Below are positions 11,795 to 25,109 of a DNA stretch of 64,000 bases, piece by piece. A model generated the notes under the pieces. It made no database searches, was not told the origin of the DNA, and saw nothing but the letters and a program-made list of their open reading frames with translations. Both the position numbers and the translations under genes were made by a program. This DNA comes from Crossaster papposus (taxonomy: Eukaryota; Echinodermata; Asteroidea; Velatida; Solasteridae), in NCBI GenBank assembly GCA_037893245.1, contig JBAIAA010000702.1, forward strand, positions 620,001-684,000, written 5' to 3'. Position 1 is the first letter of the stretch. Every line of letters begins with the position of its first letter.

Positions 11795-13005
11795 TGACAG
11801 ATTTGGAATAAATTCAAAATTGAGTAAGGACGGACAGTCAGTCTATGTTGCATTCCTGACGCCATTATTAATATCCTAGTGAACTTAAGGTACGAGTTAT
11901 TGAAAACATATTGAAAAGACATGAACCGGAGACTGAGTATAAAAGCATTTACTTCGAAGTAAAAGCATTAAGGAAAAGCAAATGCTTCAATTCGTATGAA
12001 TAAAATAAAGAATTACTGTTTAGCATTTACTAGGTGAAATAGCAGTATTGCTTTTTACATGCAATTGATTTCACAGCCGAATGGTTTATAACAATAGAGT
12101 CTCTATTGTGTGTACGATACACACCCACGCATACGCACACACCCATACCTTACACGTACGCTTACAGGGGTGTTTGAATGAAATCGGAACCTCAAGTTAC
12201 TGCTTCGCAGTCACGATGCCGTTTTCTGTCTCAGCAATATTGCAAGAAATTATCGGCCATCTACGTCTCATTTCCTTCCCCCAAATCAGTACGACTCACT
12301 GCTTGTATTTTAATCCTAGACAATCCATCTTCCATGTTCATAACTTTTCCTGCCTAACCACATATACAAAAGCTCCTATTTTTCATATTAGTATTTGCTT
12401 CTCTTTTTTCAAGGTAGCCCCGACCCAACCTTGAAAAATTATGAGTAAATACTGCAAATCTGAAGCATTTACTCATTTTTATTCATACCAAATGGAGCAA
12501 ATACTAGTATTCTAGCAAATGCTGGAAATTAAAAAGTAAATACTTTACAGTAAAACCTTTTGCTTCATTTTTATTCATACAGATTCCAGTAAATGCTTGA
12601 AAATTGGTAGTAAAAGCAAATGCTATAGTTTGTATGCATAATACGACCCATTGTAATAATATTAAAAACCTAGAATCACATAATCACCTATCGAGGTTTC
12701 CGGTTTTGAACGAACACGCGGCCTCCTCGGACCGCCCCAACTGAACCCATCGTGTCGAAACTTATTGGTTTATTTCTTTATACATATAGAAGTATATTCT
12801 CAAATGTCTGCTGCTTATCCTTTAACATTTAGTAGCAAAACTACTAAACTTAATACATGTATGTTGTCGGTTTATTTGTCTGAATGTCTGATATCCATTC
12901 CTGGATCCAGTCGTTTGAGTAAAGGAACAAGCAGCATTAAGAGCGCAGATGAAGTAGATTCTAGCCAGCATGTAAGTATGGTGGCCCTGAAGGGACTACG
13001 CAGAT

Positions 13006-14373
13006 CGTGAATATTGACGTCAATATTCACGACAAATTTCACGACTTTCCTCAAAGTCGCGAATATTGACGTCAAATTTGACGTCAATATTCGCGTCAAA
13101 TTTCACGACTTTCCCCGAAAGTCGCGAATATTGACGTCAATATTCGCGACAAAATTCACGACTTTCCTCAAAGTCGCGAATATTGACGTCAATATTGACG
13201 TCAATATTCACGACTTTCCCCAAAAGTCGCGAATATTGACGTCAAATTTGACGTCAATACTCGCGACTTGCCCCCAAAGTCGCAAATATTTTGACGCGAA
13301 TTTGTTTCCAGCAAGCTAGGTTTTGGCTAGTCTTGTCCTGGGGCGCGCGCCGTCCGTCTAGTCTGACAGTATGCATGCAGTTCATCAATCATCAATACTC
13401 CGAAAACGGACCTATTGGTTGTCACGAGAGATCAGTGGATTTGTTTCAAAGGTAAAGGTAGGATATACCATTGGTAATTGCTTGAATTATCATGAATGGG
13501 TGGATTTGGGGGGTTGTATTTTATAGTAAATCTCGTTTAACTGACCTGTCCGACGTTTTACAATAATTTATGGATGGCGAGAAAATCACCAAAAACTGCG
13601 TTTGTTTTCAACAGCCGTCGGGCAGTTGAATATTCTTATGTTATGTGTTTTTGGCGATCGCCATCTGGCGATCGCGAATTTATTTTTATAAAATTATATT
13701 TTTCGGAATAATAACAGGATATCTAGCGCGATCATTTTGCTGGATGCCTAGAATCATAATTTACCTTCAAATAAGTAAGATATTTCTTAATAATTCGGTA
13801 GTAAATATTGTTGATGTCTGCAAATGGTGTATCCTACCTTTAAGTTCAGTTCACGAGATTTGTTTCGGAACTTGAAACAAATCACTGATCTCTCGTGACA
13901 ATCGAGGGCGCCCTCAATAAGCCCGTTTTCTGAGTATGGATGATCGATGAACAACTGCATAGACGGACGGCGCGCCCCGGACAAATGAAAAAAATCGGTC
14001 TTGGAGCAAGACTAGCGAAAACCTAGCTTGTGGAAAAAAATTCGCGTCAAAATATTTGCGACTTTGGGGGCAAGTCGCGAATATTGACGTCAAATTTGAC
14101 GTCAATATTCGCGACTTTTGGGGAAAGTCGTGAATATTGACGTCAATATTCGCGACTTTGAGGAAGGTCATGAATTTTGTCGCGAATATTGACGTCAATA
14201 TTCGCGACTTTCGGGGAAAGTCGTAAAATTTGACGCGAATATTGACGTCAAATTTGACGTCAATATTTGCGACTTTGAGGAAAGTCGTGAATTTTGTCGC
14301 GAATATTGAGGTCAATATTCGCGACTTTCGGGGAAAGTCGTTAAATTTGACGCGAATATTGACGTCAAATTTG
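13006..14373. mobile_element. Foldback-like element with TGACGTCA-rich repeat arms
   Basis: Two long inverted arms (13006-13451 and 13844-14373) mirror each other: subrepeat block, then a GCTAGGTTTT-like stretch, a GACGGACGGCGCGC-type stretch, CGAGAGATCAGTG and GATTTGTTTC. The outer part of each arm is made of subrepeats built from GAATATTGACGTCAATATTC and AGTCGCGAA/TTTCGTGAC-like spacers. I count 15 intact TGACGTCA octamers, 8 in the left arm and 7 in the right. A family B MITE occupies the centre. A Foldback-type transposon is the closest known architecture. Confidence 0.7.
13452..13843 (+). mobile_element. MITE family B, copy 2 (nested in foldback element)
   Basis: Starts GTAAAGGTAGGATATACCATTG and ends AATGGTGTATCCTACCTTTAA, with GCGATCGCCATCTGGCGATCG as the central palindrome. 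It sits at the centre of the foldback element, so it inserted after, or into the loop of, that element. Confidence 0.85.
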
Positions 14374-14824
14374 AAAAAGAACAGGCTTATTCACGTCTTT
14401 TTTTCTGATAAGAATGTTGTTATTGATCGTTTACAACTAACCTTTGTAAGTTAATTAGGTTAAACACTTACCCAGGATGGTTCGGTAACGGTCTCAAATC
14501 CTTACAAATATGTGGGCCACCGCAGAATCATTGTCCAAGAGCGCTGATTGCAACAAAAGACACCCCGCTAATCCGCCAACAATGGGCACGCGCTCGGCAA
14601 AGTTTTCACGCATTTTGTATGTGAAAGATCAACCCTACTAGCAACGAGGCTAGCTCCACAAATACGTGATATTTTGACATACGTGAAAAGTGGACTTATC
14701 ACGTTTTTTAATACGTGAAAGATAAGTCTATTGTTTACTTTTCACGTTTTTTGTTCCAACAAAAGGTTTTCACGTAGTCGGGCTTCATAATTATACCATT
14801 TACCAACAATTATGTTCAAAGATA

Positions 14825-15012
14825 AGGTCATTGACCTTTCAAATCTCAAAAGAACAACCATAACAAAAAAATGCGAAGTCTTTAGGACCCAACTAGGTCA
14901 GACAAATACAGAAATCTATATAAAACGTATATTAGTCGGGCAGTTACAAAGACATTGTAATAACACATCGTGCAAAAAATGACAAATTATGGTTGTTCGA
15001 GGTCATTGACCT
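14825..15012. promoter_or_regulatory. Two perfect inverted nuclear-receptor motifs (IR1)
   Basis: AGGTCATTGACCT occurs at 14825-14837 and again at 15000-15012. Each is AGGTCA, one base, TGACCT. A further AGGTCA is at 15027. IR1 is a known binding arrangement for EcR/USP- and FXR-type receptors. No gene start is seen nearby, so function is uncertain. Confidence 0.3.
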
Positions 15013-16549
15013 CTAGCGGTCATCAGAGGTCAAATCCAAGATGGCTCCACATCTGAAAATAAACTTTATGGTATGTAGATACCCTTAAACAAAATCATGC
15101 TTTTATCAAAAAGTGCACACACAGTACCTTTCATATAGGCCTATGGGCTTATCTGCTGTACTATGTTCGGGCTTACCCACAGGTTTGTATAAAGCCAAAC
15201 GACCCCTGGGAATGTCGACATTGAAGATAAAAACAGTTTATTGTTGGTTACTGACTTATACTTTGCCTTGACATATAAATTAGGGGAAAATATCCTCGCT
15301 CATTTTTTTTAACAGCGGAAGCCCAACAGGGAAATGCGTTAGTACCCCCTCTATCGGGCCCCTGCTTAAACGAGTAATTTCAAATAGGTTTTATTTTTAG
15401 TTAATAAATACCTATAGGAGAGTTCATAGCTTCTGATTGGTCAAGACTCGATCACGTGGAGGGTATTATCACGCAGCAATTGACCGGGCTTTCAAAAGTT
15501 AAAGCAAACTCACTGTTTTTTCCTAAATAAAAAGATATTTATTAAAGGGAATAACAGGTATTCCCTAATTAGGCCTAATTCTTTCAAGCAGTCTTGTTAA
15601 TATCACTAACTTTCGTTGTATTTGAGTCCCTGCAAGTCCTTTCATACGTTCCCGAGTCTATAGTCACAACTCCAATCACAAGTCCTTTCATAAAGCCAGT
15701 CACAATTAATTGGTTGAACAATGACAAAAGAATGCTTTTGTTAACACTTCGTTTAAATAGCTAGCAACTCAACTTGATACCAAAGGACTTGTGATGGACT
15801 TGCAGGGACTTGCAGGGACTATAGTACAACTCTGCTTTCATGCATATAATTGTGACGCCAGAGTAATAACCCTTTTTTGACATTATTCCACACAATAGAA
15901 ATCAATGAAACAGTCAACATTTTCACCTAAATAACATCTGTAAATTATAAGATGACATACTACAACGAAGAGAAAAAATGATGTACTTTCTACTGCATGC
16001 GAAAAACAAATAACGAAAATCTTGTCCTTTATAGTTTTGAAGAAATGTGTCTCAAATTTAAACTCTGTTTTAGTATTCAACCATGAATTAAATTAGGGGT
16101 GTCGGGCTCGCCATTTTATTGCCAACACACGGAGGGCAGCCTTGACACATAAAGTATTGGGAAAATAAATGAACGACAGCACTTCCGTCAATATAACTAC
16201 TAATTTTCTAGGTCGATTTTTCCGTAGAGTTTCATTATGAGGGACATCGAACAGATCGTTTAGAAAGAGAATTTATAGATAATTATCCCACTGCAGCAGA
16301 AATTGTTTGTGTCTCGGATGAACTTTTTTCAAGAAGTATCATTTAATACCAGGGATAAAGTCGAGTCCTTTACAATTGATCGAAAGTTAATATTACAAGT
16401 CCCTTTCTTTTTAGTTCCAATTCAAATTATAAGCTATTCTTAGCTTTGACAAAAGAAGTTCCTTTGCCATGACTTAACAGTTCATCCACTGGGTTCAGGG
16501 GCGGCGTTCTGTGTTCTGAGTTCTGAGCAAATGCCTCTATTGGGTGTTG

Positions 16550-16591
16550 CCCCCCCCCCCCCCCCCCCCCTCCCCCTCCCCCTCCCCCTCC
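16550..16591. repeat. Poly-C run followed by (TCCCCC)n
   Basis: A 21-base C run, then several TCCCCC units. It is low complexity. Confidence 0.9.
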
Positions 16592-16675
16592 CAGAGTCCC
16601 AGTTTGAAATGCGTTCCGCCGCGCGCCGCTGACTGAGTTACTTGTAACTGTACCTTTCAATAAAAGTGCCTATGA

Positions 16676-16815
16676 TTGGACTTGTGACTGGACTTGTGCC
16701 TGGACTTGTGATTGGACTTGTGACTCGACTTGTGACTCGACTTGTGACTTGACTTGCGACTACATTATATACTTGTGACTGGACTTGTGACTGGACTTGT
16801 GATTGAACTTGTATA
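16676..16815. repeat. 12-bp minisatellite (ACTTGTGACTGG)
   Basis: About ten degenerate tandem units of GGACTTGTGACT. Single-base changes alternate between units, and one unit is interrupted by TACATTATAT. Confidence 0.8.
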
Positions 16816-18478
16816 ATTAGAATTGTGAAAGGAATTGTGAAGGGACAGGGTCTTGACTGCAAGCCTGTTTAATGATCTTTCGGAATTGTTTTCAGATTCC
16901 TAATTCATTATCATCATTATCTGTGTTAATAAAGGAAATATTTAATGTACCCTGATACATAAATGAAAGAAAAATTGTGCCAAATAACGACTAGCAGGTC
17001 CCCCCACCCCCCCCCCTGAAACGTTGCTTCAACTGTGGTTCGGCTTTGCCTTTTACTTCCAAATCACTGAGAAGCAAATATTCAAGCTTTTATAGGTTCA
17101 TAAATTCAATCGATTGAATGTTTTTAGCTGCAGTTCTTGCATTTTGAAGCCTAATTCATTGTCTTACGAAGACGAAGCAAAAGGCCTTCGTATTGATCCG
17201 TTGTTCCAGGAGAAAACCAGACCAAAAATGTGTCTGCCGACCTCAAATTATTATATATTTTGGAGAGTTTAACAATTATGAGAAACAAAGAATTGGGGAA
17301 TCGAAGAGATATGGCAATGCATATTTGGCCCAGATTTTGGGCTTCCAATTCTGAGCATTTTTGCAAATGGGCCCGAAAGTAGCGATATTTCACCATGTTA
17401 GCTATACTTTTCCACTTTAGAAAACATCCCTCGTTTTACTTTTACTTTGTTTTAAAGGTCTTGTTTGGTACCAGGTGAGAATTTCTCCAAAAGTTATCAG
17501 TGAACCCACTACAAATTTAAGGGAAAAAAAGAGAAAGATACATGTTGATCATTTTTCTGTGCAGCCTGAATTTCTGGCAGATAAGAGTTCTGAGTATTTA
17601 AAAAAAAATTAGAAGTATATGCACTTAACACTGGTGTCTATAGGAATTTATTAGTTCGTTCAAAGATACTAGTATCTTTGGTTCGTTGCACCATCCGTGA
17701 TTGGCTGAAAGTTTTTATTGCAGACTGGTTCCAGTACAGTGGCTACGCCAGGGACCAGTCGGAGATAACAATAAAGGTATACCCTACAGAGGGCGCCCTA
17801 TGGAGATGCGACATTTTCTCCACACTACGTATGATGTACGTACAATGTACATGTATACAAACGCACGTGTTTCCCGTAAAGGTAGGCGCATAAATATTAC
17901 TGCCTGATGGGCGCATGGGTATTATTATGGTCCAATTGATCTTGCCAATCCCAAATTGTTCTCACATTGTCTACCAATCACCATATCCTTTGTGCGTGTC
18001 CTTGTTGTGGTTTTTATAATTCCTAAATTGTTAATCATGATGTCTAGCTAAATCGTTCCGTTAATATAACGACTATAAAATAACGTTAACTGATAATGAT
18101 TATGAATATGTATGAGTGACCATGGAGAAATAATTCTCCATGATATGACTATGACTGAGTGGTGAGGCCAAACAATTATTTTTGCTCAGTAATAATAGGT
18201 TACCAATACCATTGTCAAAACTCCATGTGCTTTTCATGCTAAGCAAACATTGATTTAGTAGTACATATGGGTGCGACTTTTAGCTCACCCAACCAAGTCA
18301 AATCAACACGTATACCCCCACGGGTTGTTCGTTTAGTTCTGACGTCATACTCGGTTCTTAGGTCGGCCACCACAGATCTAGACCCGTGAACTTGGCGGAG
18401 TTATTATACACCGCGAGAAATTGATCGAGATAAAAGCCATCATACTTATATCAGGCGCGGTTCTACTAGAGCCAATAT

Positions 18479-18847
18479 TTAAAGGTAGTACACCATTGGC
18501 AGATAGCGAAAAAAAATTACCACCGAATTATTAAGAAATATCTTACTCATATGAAAGTAAATACTGATTCTAGGCATCCAGCAAAATGATTGCGCTAGAT
18601 ATCCTGTAATTAAAAATAAAGAAAAATTTGCGATCGTCATCTGGCGATCGCGAAAAAACACAAATAACAACGGAATAACTGCTCTACGCCGGTTGAAAAC
18701 AAACTCTGTTTTGCGTGTTTTTCTTGACATCCATGATTGTAAAACTTTGGACAGGTCAGTTAAACGATATTTACTTTGAAATCCAACCCCCAAATCCACT
18801 CATTCATGATAATTCAAGTAATTACCAATGGTGTATACTACCTTTAA
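18479..18847 (-). mobile_element. MITE family B, copy 3
   Basis: Bounded by TTAAAGGTAGTACACCATTG and CAATGGTGTATACTACCTTTAA-type ends, with TTAA on both sides and a central GCGATCGTCATCTGGCGATC palindrome. Confidence 0.85.
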
Positions 18848-19105
18848 ATGTATGCACTTGCATGGCACCAAATTGTTTGACAAAGTTTGGGAATGTTGAC
18901 GGAAATCCCCCAGATAATCCTCGGTGCTATCCTGTTGTAGTGATAAGGCACTCAAATACAGTACATGTAGTATCTGTCACACTGAAATGCATAATGTTAA
19001 TAGTGATTGGCTCTCTGCCAGCTGTTTATTGAGGATGATTTTTCAAAAGATAATTTGGTCCAAGTATTAATTGTTGGTTTGTCGGCTTATTTTAGGCTTA
19101 TTTTA

Positions 19106-19132
19106 GGGGGGTGGGGGGGGGGGGGGGGGGGG
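19106..19132. repeat. Poly-G run
   Basis: G6, one T, then G20. It is homopolymeric. Confidence 0.9.
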
Positions 19133-19692
19133 AACCTCATTTGTAGTCTAGACATGTAGCCGTGCCCGGTCTTGTCTAGTTTTTTTCCCAGGGTTCCAGG
19201 TGATACTGGTATCTGGGGCGCCTTTTGGCAGCCCTTGACCAATTCCTGTTACTGACGTCACAACTTCGATCGGAAACAAATATTGTCCAACCTGCAAAAA
19301 CACATGACCAAGAATTGTTTGTCAACAAGTTTATCGTTTTTCCAACCCAAACCCTAGGCTCAACTTTGGTCGGACACATGCAGTCATGTGATTACAGCAC
19401 TACTGAGATCACCAACTGAAATAATAACCGAGAGTGGACTCGTTGGATGTATTGCACATGCCGTGTAAAGTTTTAACCAATAAAAGGGCCATGTACCTGC
19501 TTAATTAGTCCAGTCCTAATTTAATGTGACACCGGGAAAGCATTTAAAACTGGCTGGGTCATGTTTTATCAGCCGTTTAACTCCATTTTTCTAACACATA
19601 ACCTGAATCCAGCAAACTCCTCTGATATTTATTACTGGTGACCACTGCCTGAGCTATAAAGCAGCCAGATATGAAACAAACAGCTGCTAATA

Positions 19693-20141
19693 CAGGGTGG
19701 TCCAAAAAAAACTATACCCAACCTTGGAGGCCATTTTCTCCTAGATGATAAAATATTTTAGTAATTTGGTTTGCATATTATTAAAGCATATATCGTTGAG
19801 CATTATTGGTAAAAATAGGGAAGATATTACATTAATATTTTTGGAGATATTCCTATTTTTAGCGAGTATGTGTAAAAATGGCTTTTCCACGGGAGCTGTC
19901 AATGCATCAACATGTTTGAATATGATATGACACAATAATGTAATGACGCGATAGTCCTTTGACAAATGTTTTTGCGAGAGCTTCTTTTATTTACACTAAA
20001 ATGGATAAATAATACTTTTAAATAATACAATATTGCTCAACGATATGCTTTAATAATATCTAAACCAAATTACTAAAATATTTTATTATCCAGGAGAAAA
20101 TGGCCTCCAAAGTTGGGTATAGTTTTTTTTTGACCACCCTG
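19693..20141. mobile_element. Mariner-like MITE with 110-bp inverted ends and TA duplication
   Basis: CAGGGTGGTCCAAAAAAAAC opens it and the mirror GTTTTTTTTTGACCACCCTG closes it. The inverted repeats extend over about 110 bp, with blocks ACCTTGGAGGCCATTTTCTC, AATATTTTAGTAATTTGGTT and CATATATCGTTGAGC. TA lies directly outside both ends (19691-19692 and 20142-20143). The CAGGGTGGTCC-type terminus and TA site fit the Tc1/mariner group. No transposase is present. Confidence 0.85.
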
Positions 20142-20596
20142 TACATGTAAGTGCCTTATATGCACACATGACTATTGGTATGCACATGTTTTCTAACCTT
20201 GACACATAACTTAAATTACACCTTGACTGAAGCTCTATGGAGAATGTGCATAAAGCATAAGCAGTGTGAAAGTACAAAGTAACAAATAACTTAAATCCTC
20301 CAAAATCCTCATTTGGATAAATCCTGCAAAATAATCCAGCATTAGTTTAGGCCTATGACCTGAATCCTGTATTTATCCTCCAGTGGCAAAAACCCCAAAC
20401 GCCCTCAATCCTGCAAATTCCTCCGATGCATCAACTTCCAAGTGACCTCAATCCTGCAAAATCCTGCAATTTGCAAAGAGGATTTTGGAGGAATTATGGG
20501 GTAGTTAGGGTTAAACATACAATGTACAGCCATGTCAGGCTCTCGACCAATGGAAATGGCCAAATTGTCTCGGGTATTTACATTAATGAATCTCTT

Positions 20597-20812
20597 TTAA
20601 CCCCTTGGCGCTGGCATTATCAGTGTTCCTCATTGCACTGGATTATAAACATGACTGCACTGAAACATTTGTCCAGTAGCTGCATGTGCACAATGAACCG
20701 AGTGTGCAGCTGCCTTACAGGCCGTGTTCTAAGGCATATAGCACAACTGTCCACAGCATTCTTAACGGATCAGGGGGCCACGGCTATAGCTGCTCCTCGG
20801 TGTTAATGGGTT
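20597..20812 (+). mobile_element. Repeat family E, copy 1 (TTAA-bordered MITE)
   Basis: Starts TTAACCCCTTGGCGCTGGCA and ends in TGTTAATGGGTT. The interior (GTCCAGTAGCTGCA, TGCAGCTGC) is found inverted at 53343-53567. It is probably another TTAA-type MITE. Confidence 0.65.
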
Positions 20813-21104
20813 CATTAAGTTACTCTACTGCACTGGCTGCAGTAAATATCAATAATCTTGTGCTAGATACGTACATTGCTAAATTAATTGATGGGACAGC
20901 GGAAATGTCACTGAAAACAAAAATCCTTTTTGTTTTACACAACTGTCATTTTCTTTGTCAAGACAGTTCTGTTTTCTCTCCAATTGACTACAGATTGATC
21001 TAGCATGATTTCTCAAGTTGCTGTCACCAATAACCATGACGCTGCAAGTTGTTGCGGTGAGTTTGTTCACAGAATACTTAGAATTTTATAGAAACTAATG
21101 CACA

Positions 21105-21471
21105 TTAAAGGTAGGATACACCATTGGTAATTGCTTCAATTATCGTTAATGGGTAGATTGAGGGGGTTGTGTTTCATAGTAAATATCGTTTAACTGACCT
21201 GTCCAAAGTTTTAAAATCATGGATGCCGAGAAAAGCATGAACAAAAGCGTTTGTTTTCAACCGGCGTCGAGCAGTTATTCTTATGTTATCGCGATCGCAA
21301 AGTTTTCTTTATACAATTCTATTTTTTGGAATAATTACAAGATATCTAGCGCAATAATTTTGCTGGATGCCTAGAATCATTATTTACTTTCAAATAAGTA
21401 AGATATTTTTTAATAATTCGGTAGTAAATATTTTCGATATCTGCAAATGGTGTATCCTACTGTACCTTTAA
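21105..21471 (+). mobile_element. MITE family B, copy 4
   Basis: TTAAAGGTAGGATACACCATTGG to CAAATGGTGTATCCTAC, then a duplicated TGTACC before TTTAA. It has the full family interior, and TTAA on both sides. Confidence 0.85.
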
Positions 21472-21962
21472 ACTAAACGGAGGGAGGAAAAACTGTAGAA
21501 AACAAAAAAGTCCTGATTAAAAATCAAATTAGTTCTCCCCTTGATTTGACACTCGTTATACTTCATATGATCAAGTATTGCATTTCGGGTTCTACATCTG
21601 TACCTTCCTTTTTCTAATGTCTAATGTTTTCTTGTGATAGGATGGCTCTGTAGAAGTGCTGGTCACCTGTTCCATCTTGCCACTCACTGGCTTCATTCTT
21701 ATTTAAATTTTGTAACTGTACATTCTGTAACAATTTGTGTTTTTTGTCTGCCAGTTAACAAATACAGTGTGCTGAAAATCTAAAAAAAAAATTAAAAACA
21801 TTTACTAAATTTATCATACTCAATCTACATGTACTTGCATCATACATGTACCCCCTGTCATTCATAACTGTCATTCATATCTTGAAGTCTTTGTTGCCAA
21901 AGACACTAAAATGTTCCAAAAAAGCTCCAAAATGTTTTACTCACCCACCCTGTTGAAAGTCA

Positions 21963-22204
21963 TTAACCAGTTCGCGCCAGGATTATTTTAACATCGCCGA
22001 GCCCACGGGCGGGATTATTTTTAACGAAACTCAATCCGAAGCGTGTTCAGGCTGATAGTGCCGGGAAGCACACCCACGCATTTCCGCCCTTGCCCGCTGC
22101 TGACATACATTTCCGAACTTGAACTTGGCGTGTTTATGCCTCATCCGTTTTGAATCTGGGGAAATTGTTGCGTTTATATACGTCATCCGGCGCGAACTGG
22201 TTAA
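21963..22204 (+). mobile_element. MITE family A, copy 2
   Basis: TTAACCAGTTCGCGCC to GGCGCGAACTGGTTAA, 242 bp. The interior includes GGGATTATTTTTAACGAAAC and ACATTTCCGAACTTGAACTT. Confidence 0.88.
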
Positions 22205-23135
22205 AGAGGAACAAGTTCAAAATGGTAGATTTATTGAGAGACATCAAAATTAAAAATAATCAACTAGATAACCTCTTCAATCTTTAAACAAACAATTGAT
22301 GAATATCGTCAAAAGTGGGACAACCTGATGAAGAACAGACAAAAAAAAACTCATCCAACTTCAACCGACAACGGGCACAGAATACATGTATATCTTCTTG
22401 TCGGGTCGCTGTTTACCTACAGGTTCAAAGCTTAGAATAACCCCTGGCCGATAAGCAGCCCTGCACTTCCACCACAAGAACACAAAAAGTCTCTTGTATT
22501 TGCTCAATTTTTTTTCTTTCCACAAATTGAAAAAAGAGATTATAACCACAATAATTGACCTAGCCGTGCACTAAAGGTTGCGCTCATCAGACGCACACAC
22601 AGATTTAAACCCCCCAAAAAACTTGTATTTGTTTATAGTTGAAGTGCATTGTCAACATGTGCTGCGGTGATGTGCTACACAGGGGACACCTTGATCGCCG
22701 TTCATTCAATTTGCACGATCTTGCACAGATTGACTTCAGGCAGCCAGCTCGTAAGTTTCAAACTTCTTACTTGACAGTATACGTTTCTAGCTTTGCCGTT
22801 TGGGAGCATCTTTTTTTCTTGACCGTCAGTAACCTGTTGCTTTATCTATTAAAACTGGGGTAGATGTATTTGATGCACTGGTATTAAACAATTGTATCGT
22901 AGCGAATTTGTACACCGACCAGCTAAATATTTACTCAATGGCACTTTATAAGGATTTGGGTTTGATTCAGGTCGAGGGAAATATCATACATGTATATTGT
23001 GAAATGCAGGCTTGTGTGAAATATTAGGGGATTTCCCAGGATGTCAGCGTCATTTGTATTTTTAAACTTCTTTAATTTAAGTGCCGTAACAACGTTGGCC
23101 CACAGCCATGAAAGGTAATCATACCTTTAATTAAA

Positions 23136-23400
23136 GAGTCAGGTTGGCGCAGCGGTTCTTACCTCGCCTTTCACCACTATGACCCGTGTTCGAATCCGGC
23201 CTGGGCCAATATGTGGATTGGGTTTTCAGTCCCTGTCTGACTCGGTGAGTTTTCCCGAGGAAATTCTTCTGGGGTTTTTCTCCCACCTCTAAAACTGTAA
23301 CTTCTTCACATTATCTTCTCTCATCCTGTAATTGGTGCTATAGCGCTAATGGGAAAAAAGCGAGAGAAAAAACCCGAAAAACAATATCTAAATTGAGCCT
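23136..23400 (+). mobile_element. tRNA-derived SINE
   Basis: The A box lies in GGTTGGCGCAGCGGTTCTT and the B box in GTGTTCGAATCCGG about 40 bases later. The body GGGTTTTCAGTCCCTGTC, TTCTTCTGGGGTTTTTCTCC and AACTTCTTCACATTATCTTC follows, then an A-rich end. A diverged copy is inverted at 55975-56166, which confirms it is dispersed. Confidence 0.8.
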
Positions 23401-24347
23401 ATAATAAATGTAACCACGACTGTAATGTTGTCATCTTGACATATGTGACTTAATTCTATCAAGATTGTGGCATCACTTTTATAACCAAGACATAAAAAAT
23501 ACGTAATTTAAAGAGAAAATTAATTTGTATCTGTTGTCAGTCGGCTCTTGTAAGTTTTTTTCTCATCAGTCAATGCTTGCTGCTTTGCTCTGTGTCAGCG
23601 CCCTGTGCTGGATATATTTCCACTAGAAAAAGGTTGCTCAGTAGCCAACAGATTCAGATTGCAGATAACATGCGGAGGCAAAAGTTTGGCTTTGAGCAAC
23701 AATGTCAAATTCGTTTAAAGATTGAGTTGTTTTTCCAAATTTCATTATACTTTTTTTTTACTTAGCTTTTTAGCACAAATTTCCATATTGGAAAAGAATG
23801 TTGAAACCCGACGCTGTTTTTTGTTCTTCATAATATATCATCTCAATGAGGGTCAATCAGTGCAAAAATGTTGCAAAAAGACATAGATCTGGAACTGAGA
23901 AACATTTTCAATTTTATAGGAAATACTGCTGAAGTAGCGTCAGGATCGCTTGGCACAAACAGATGGACATTTCTGATCACTCGTAAAAAGAATCCATATT
24001 TTTTTTGTACTCTGGAATAGATAAAAGGAAACGGCTACTAATGCAGGTTGGATATGAGTTTCATCTACATGTACCCTACATGTACATGTATGTAAGTTCA
24101 CATCAAGAAGTCCATGCACCACGGGACACCATGCCGTGAATTATGACATCCGTGATGGCAGAGGATACCACACTGGTCCCACCTGACAGGTCACATGATT
24201 AGAAAAGAAGGTAGGATAAAGCCACATAAAAATACCATAGATAACAGTGGAATATAGGAAGTTCTGTTTTCTAGAGGAATATTATCCATTAACGTCTTCT
24301 GTCCATGGGCCAATTTCATAGAGCTGCTTAAGCCCAATTTTTGTTGC

Positions 24348-24589
24348 TTAACCAGTTCGTGCCGGGATTATTTTAACATCACTGAGCCGAGGGGCGGAGT
24401 TATTTTTAACGAAACTCGATCTGAAGCGGGTTCATGCCGATAGTGCCGGGAAGCACACCCACGCATTTCCGGCCTTGCTCGCTGCTGACAGACATTTCCG
24501 AACTTGAACTTGGCGTGTTTATGCGTCATTCGTTTTGAATTTTGGGAAAACTTTGCGTTTATATACGTCATCCGGCGCGAACTGGTTAA
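24348..24589 (+). mobile_element. MITE family A, copy 3
   Basis: TTAACCAGTTCGTGCCGGG to CCGGCGCGAACTGGTTAA, 242 bp, with the family interior. Confidence 0.88.
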
Positions 24590-25109
24590 GCGTGATATCA
24601 AGTCATCCACTACCCGCCATAAAATCTGACGCATGTGTAGACAACAACTGTGTAACTACACACAGAGCCGGGGACATTTGTACATGGTAAAACCTATACA
24701 AATATTTGCAAGACCAGCTGAAAAGCACCCTTTAAAAAATGTCAAAGGAGACTCTTAGAAACAATAGTGGGAAAATTTGAACGTCAAGAAATTACTGGTT
24801 CAGCTGATAATCCTCGGCTGTATGAACTCAATGGAGACAATAAAACTAGGTTGTTGATGAGTAGGCCTAATCACTGAAGCGTGATACCATGATATAGCAT
24901 GTATACACGTCCACCGCGTCAACGAAGCATGCTTGGCAACGTTAGTGTGTGTACACGTCCACTGCGACGTGTGCTAGTAACGTCTGATGTGTAAATATGT
25001 CAACTGCAACATCAAGGAAACTTCGCGGGGTGCACAAAAAACGTCCACCGAATCAAACCGCCATGCCTGATGGGTTAACGCGTCATCCGTGGATAGTAAA
25101 CTATTTTTC

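Larger units (their letters stand above)
15013..18478. other. Intergenic stretch without a supported gene
   Basis: AT-rich sequence with short unsupported reading frames. The only structured parts are the poly-C run and minisatellite listed separately, and an 18-base palindrome AAAGATACTAGTATCTTT at 17662-17679. Confidence 0.5.

Noticed and set aside
13014-14315. Open frames of 101 and 133 codons over the foldback arms (MTSIF..., repeated RILTSIFATKFTTFLKVANI)
   Set aside because: The frames arise because the DNA subrepeats happen to lack stops in that phase. The same kind of peptide comes from both strands of the palindrome, so it is not gene-like.
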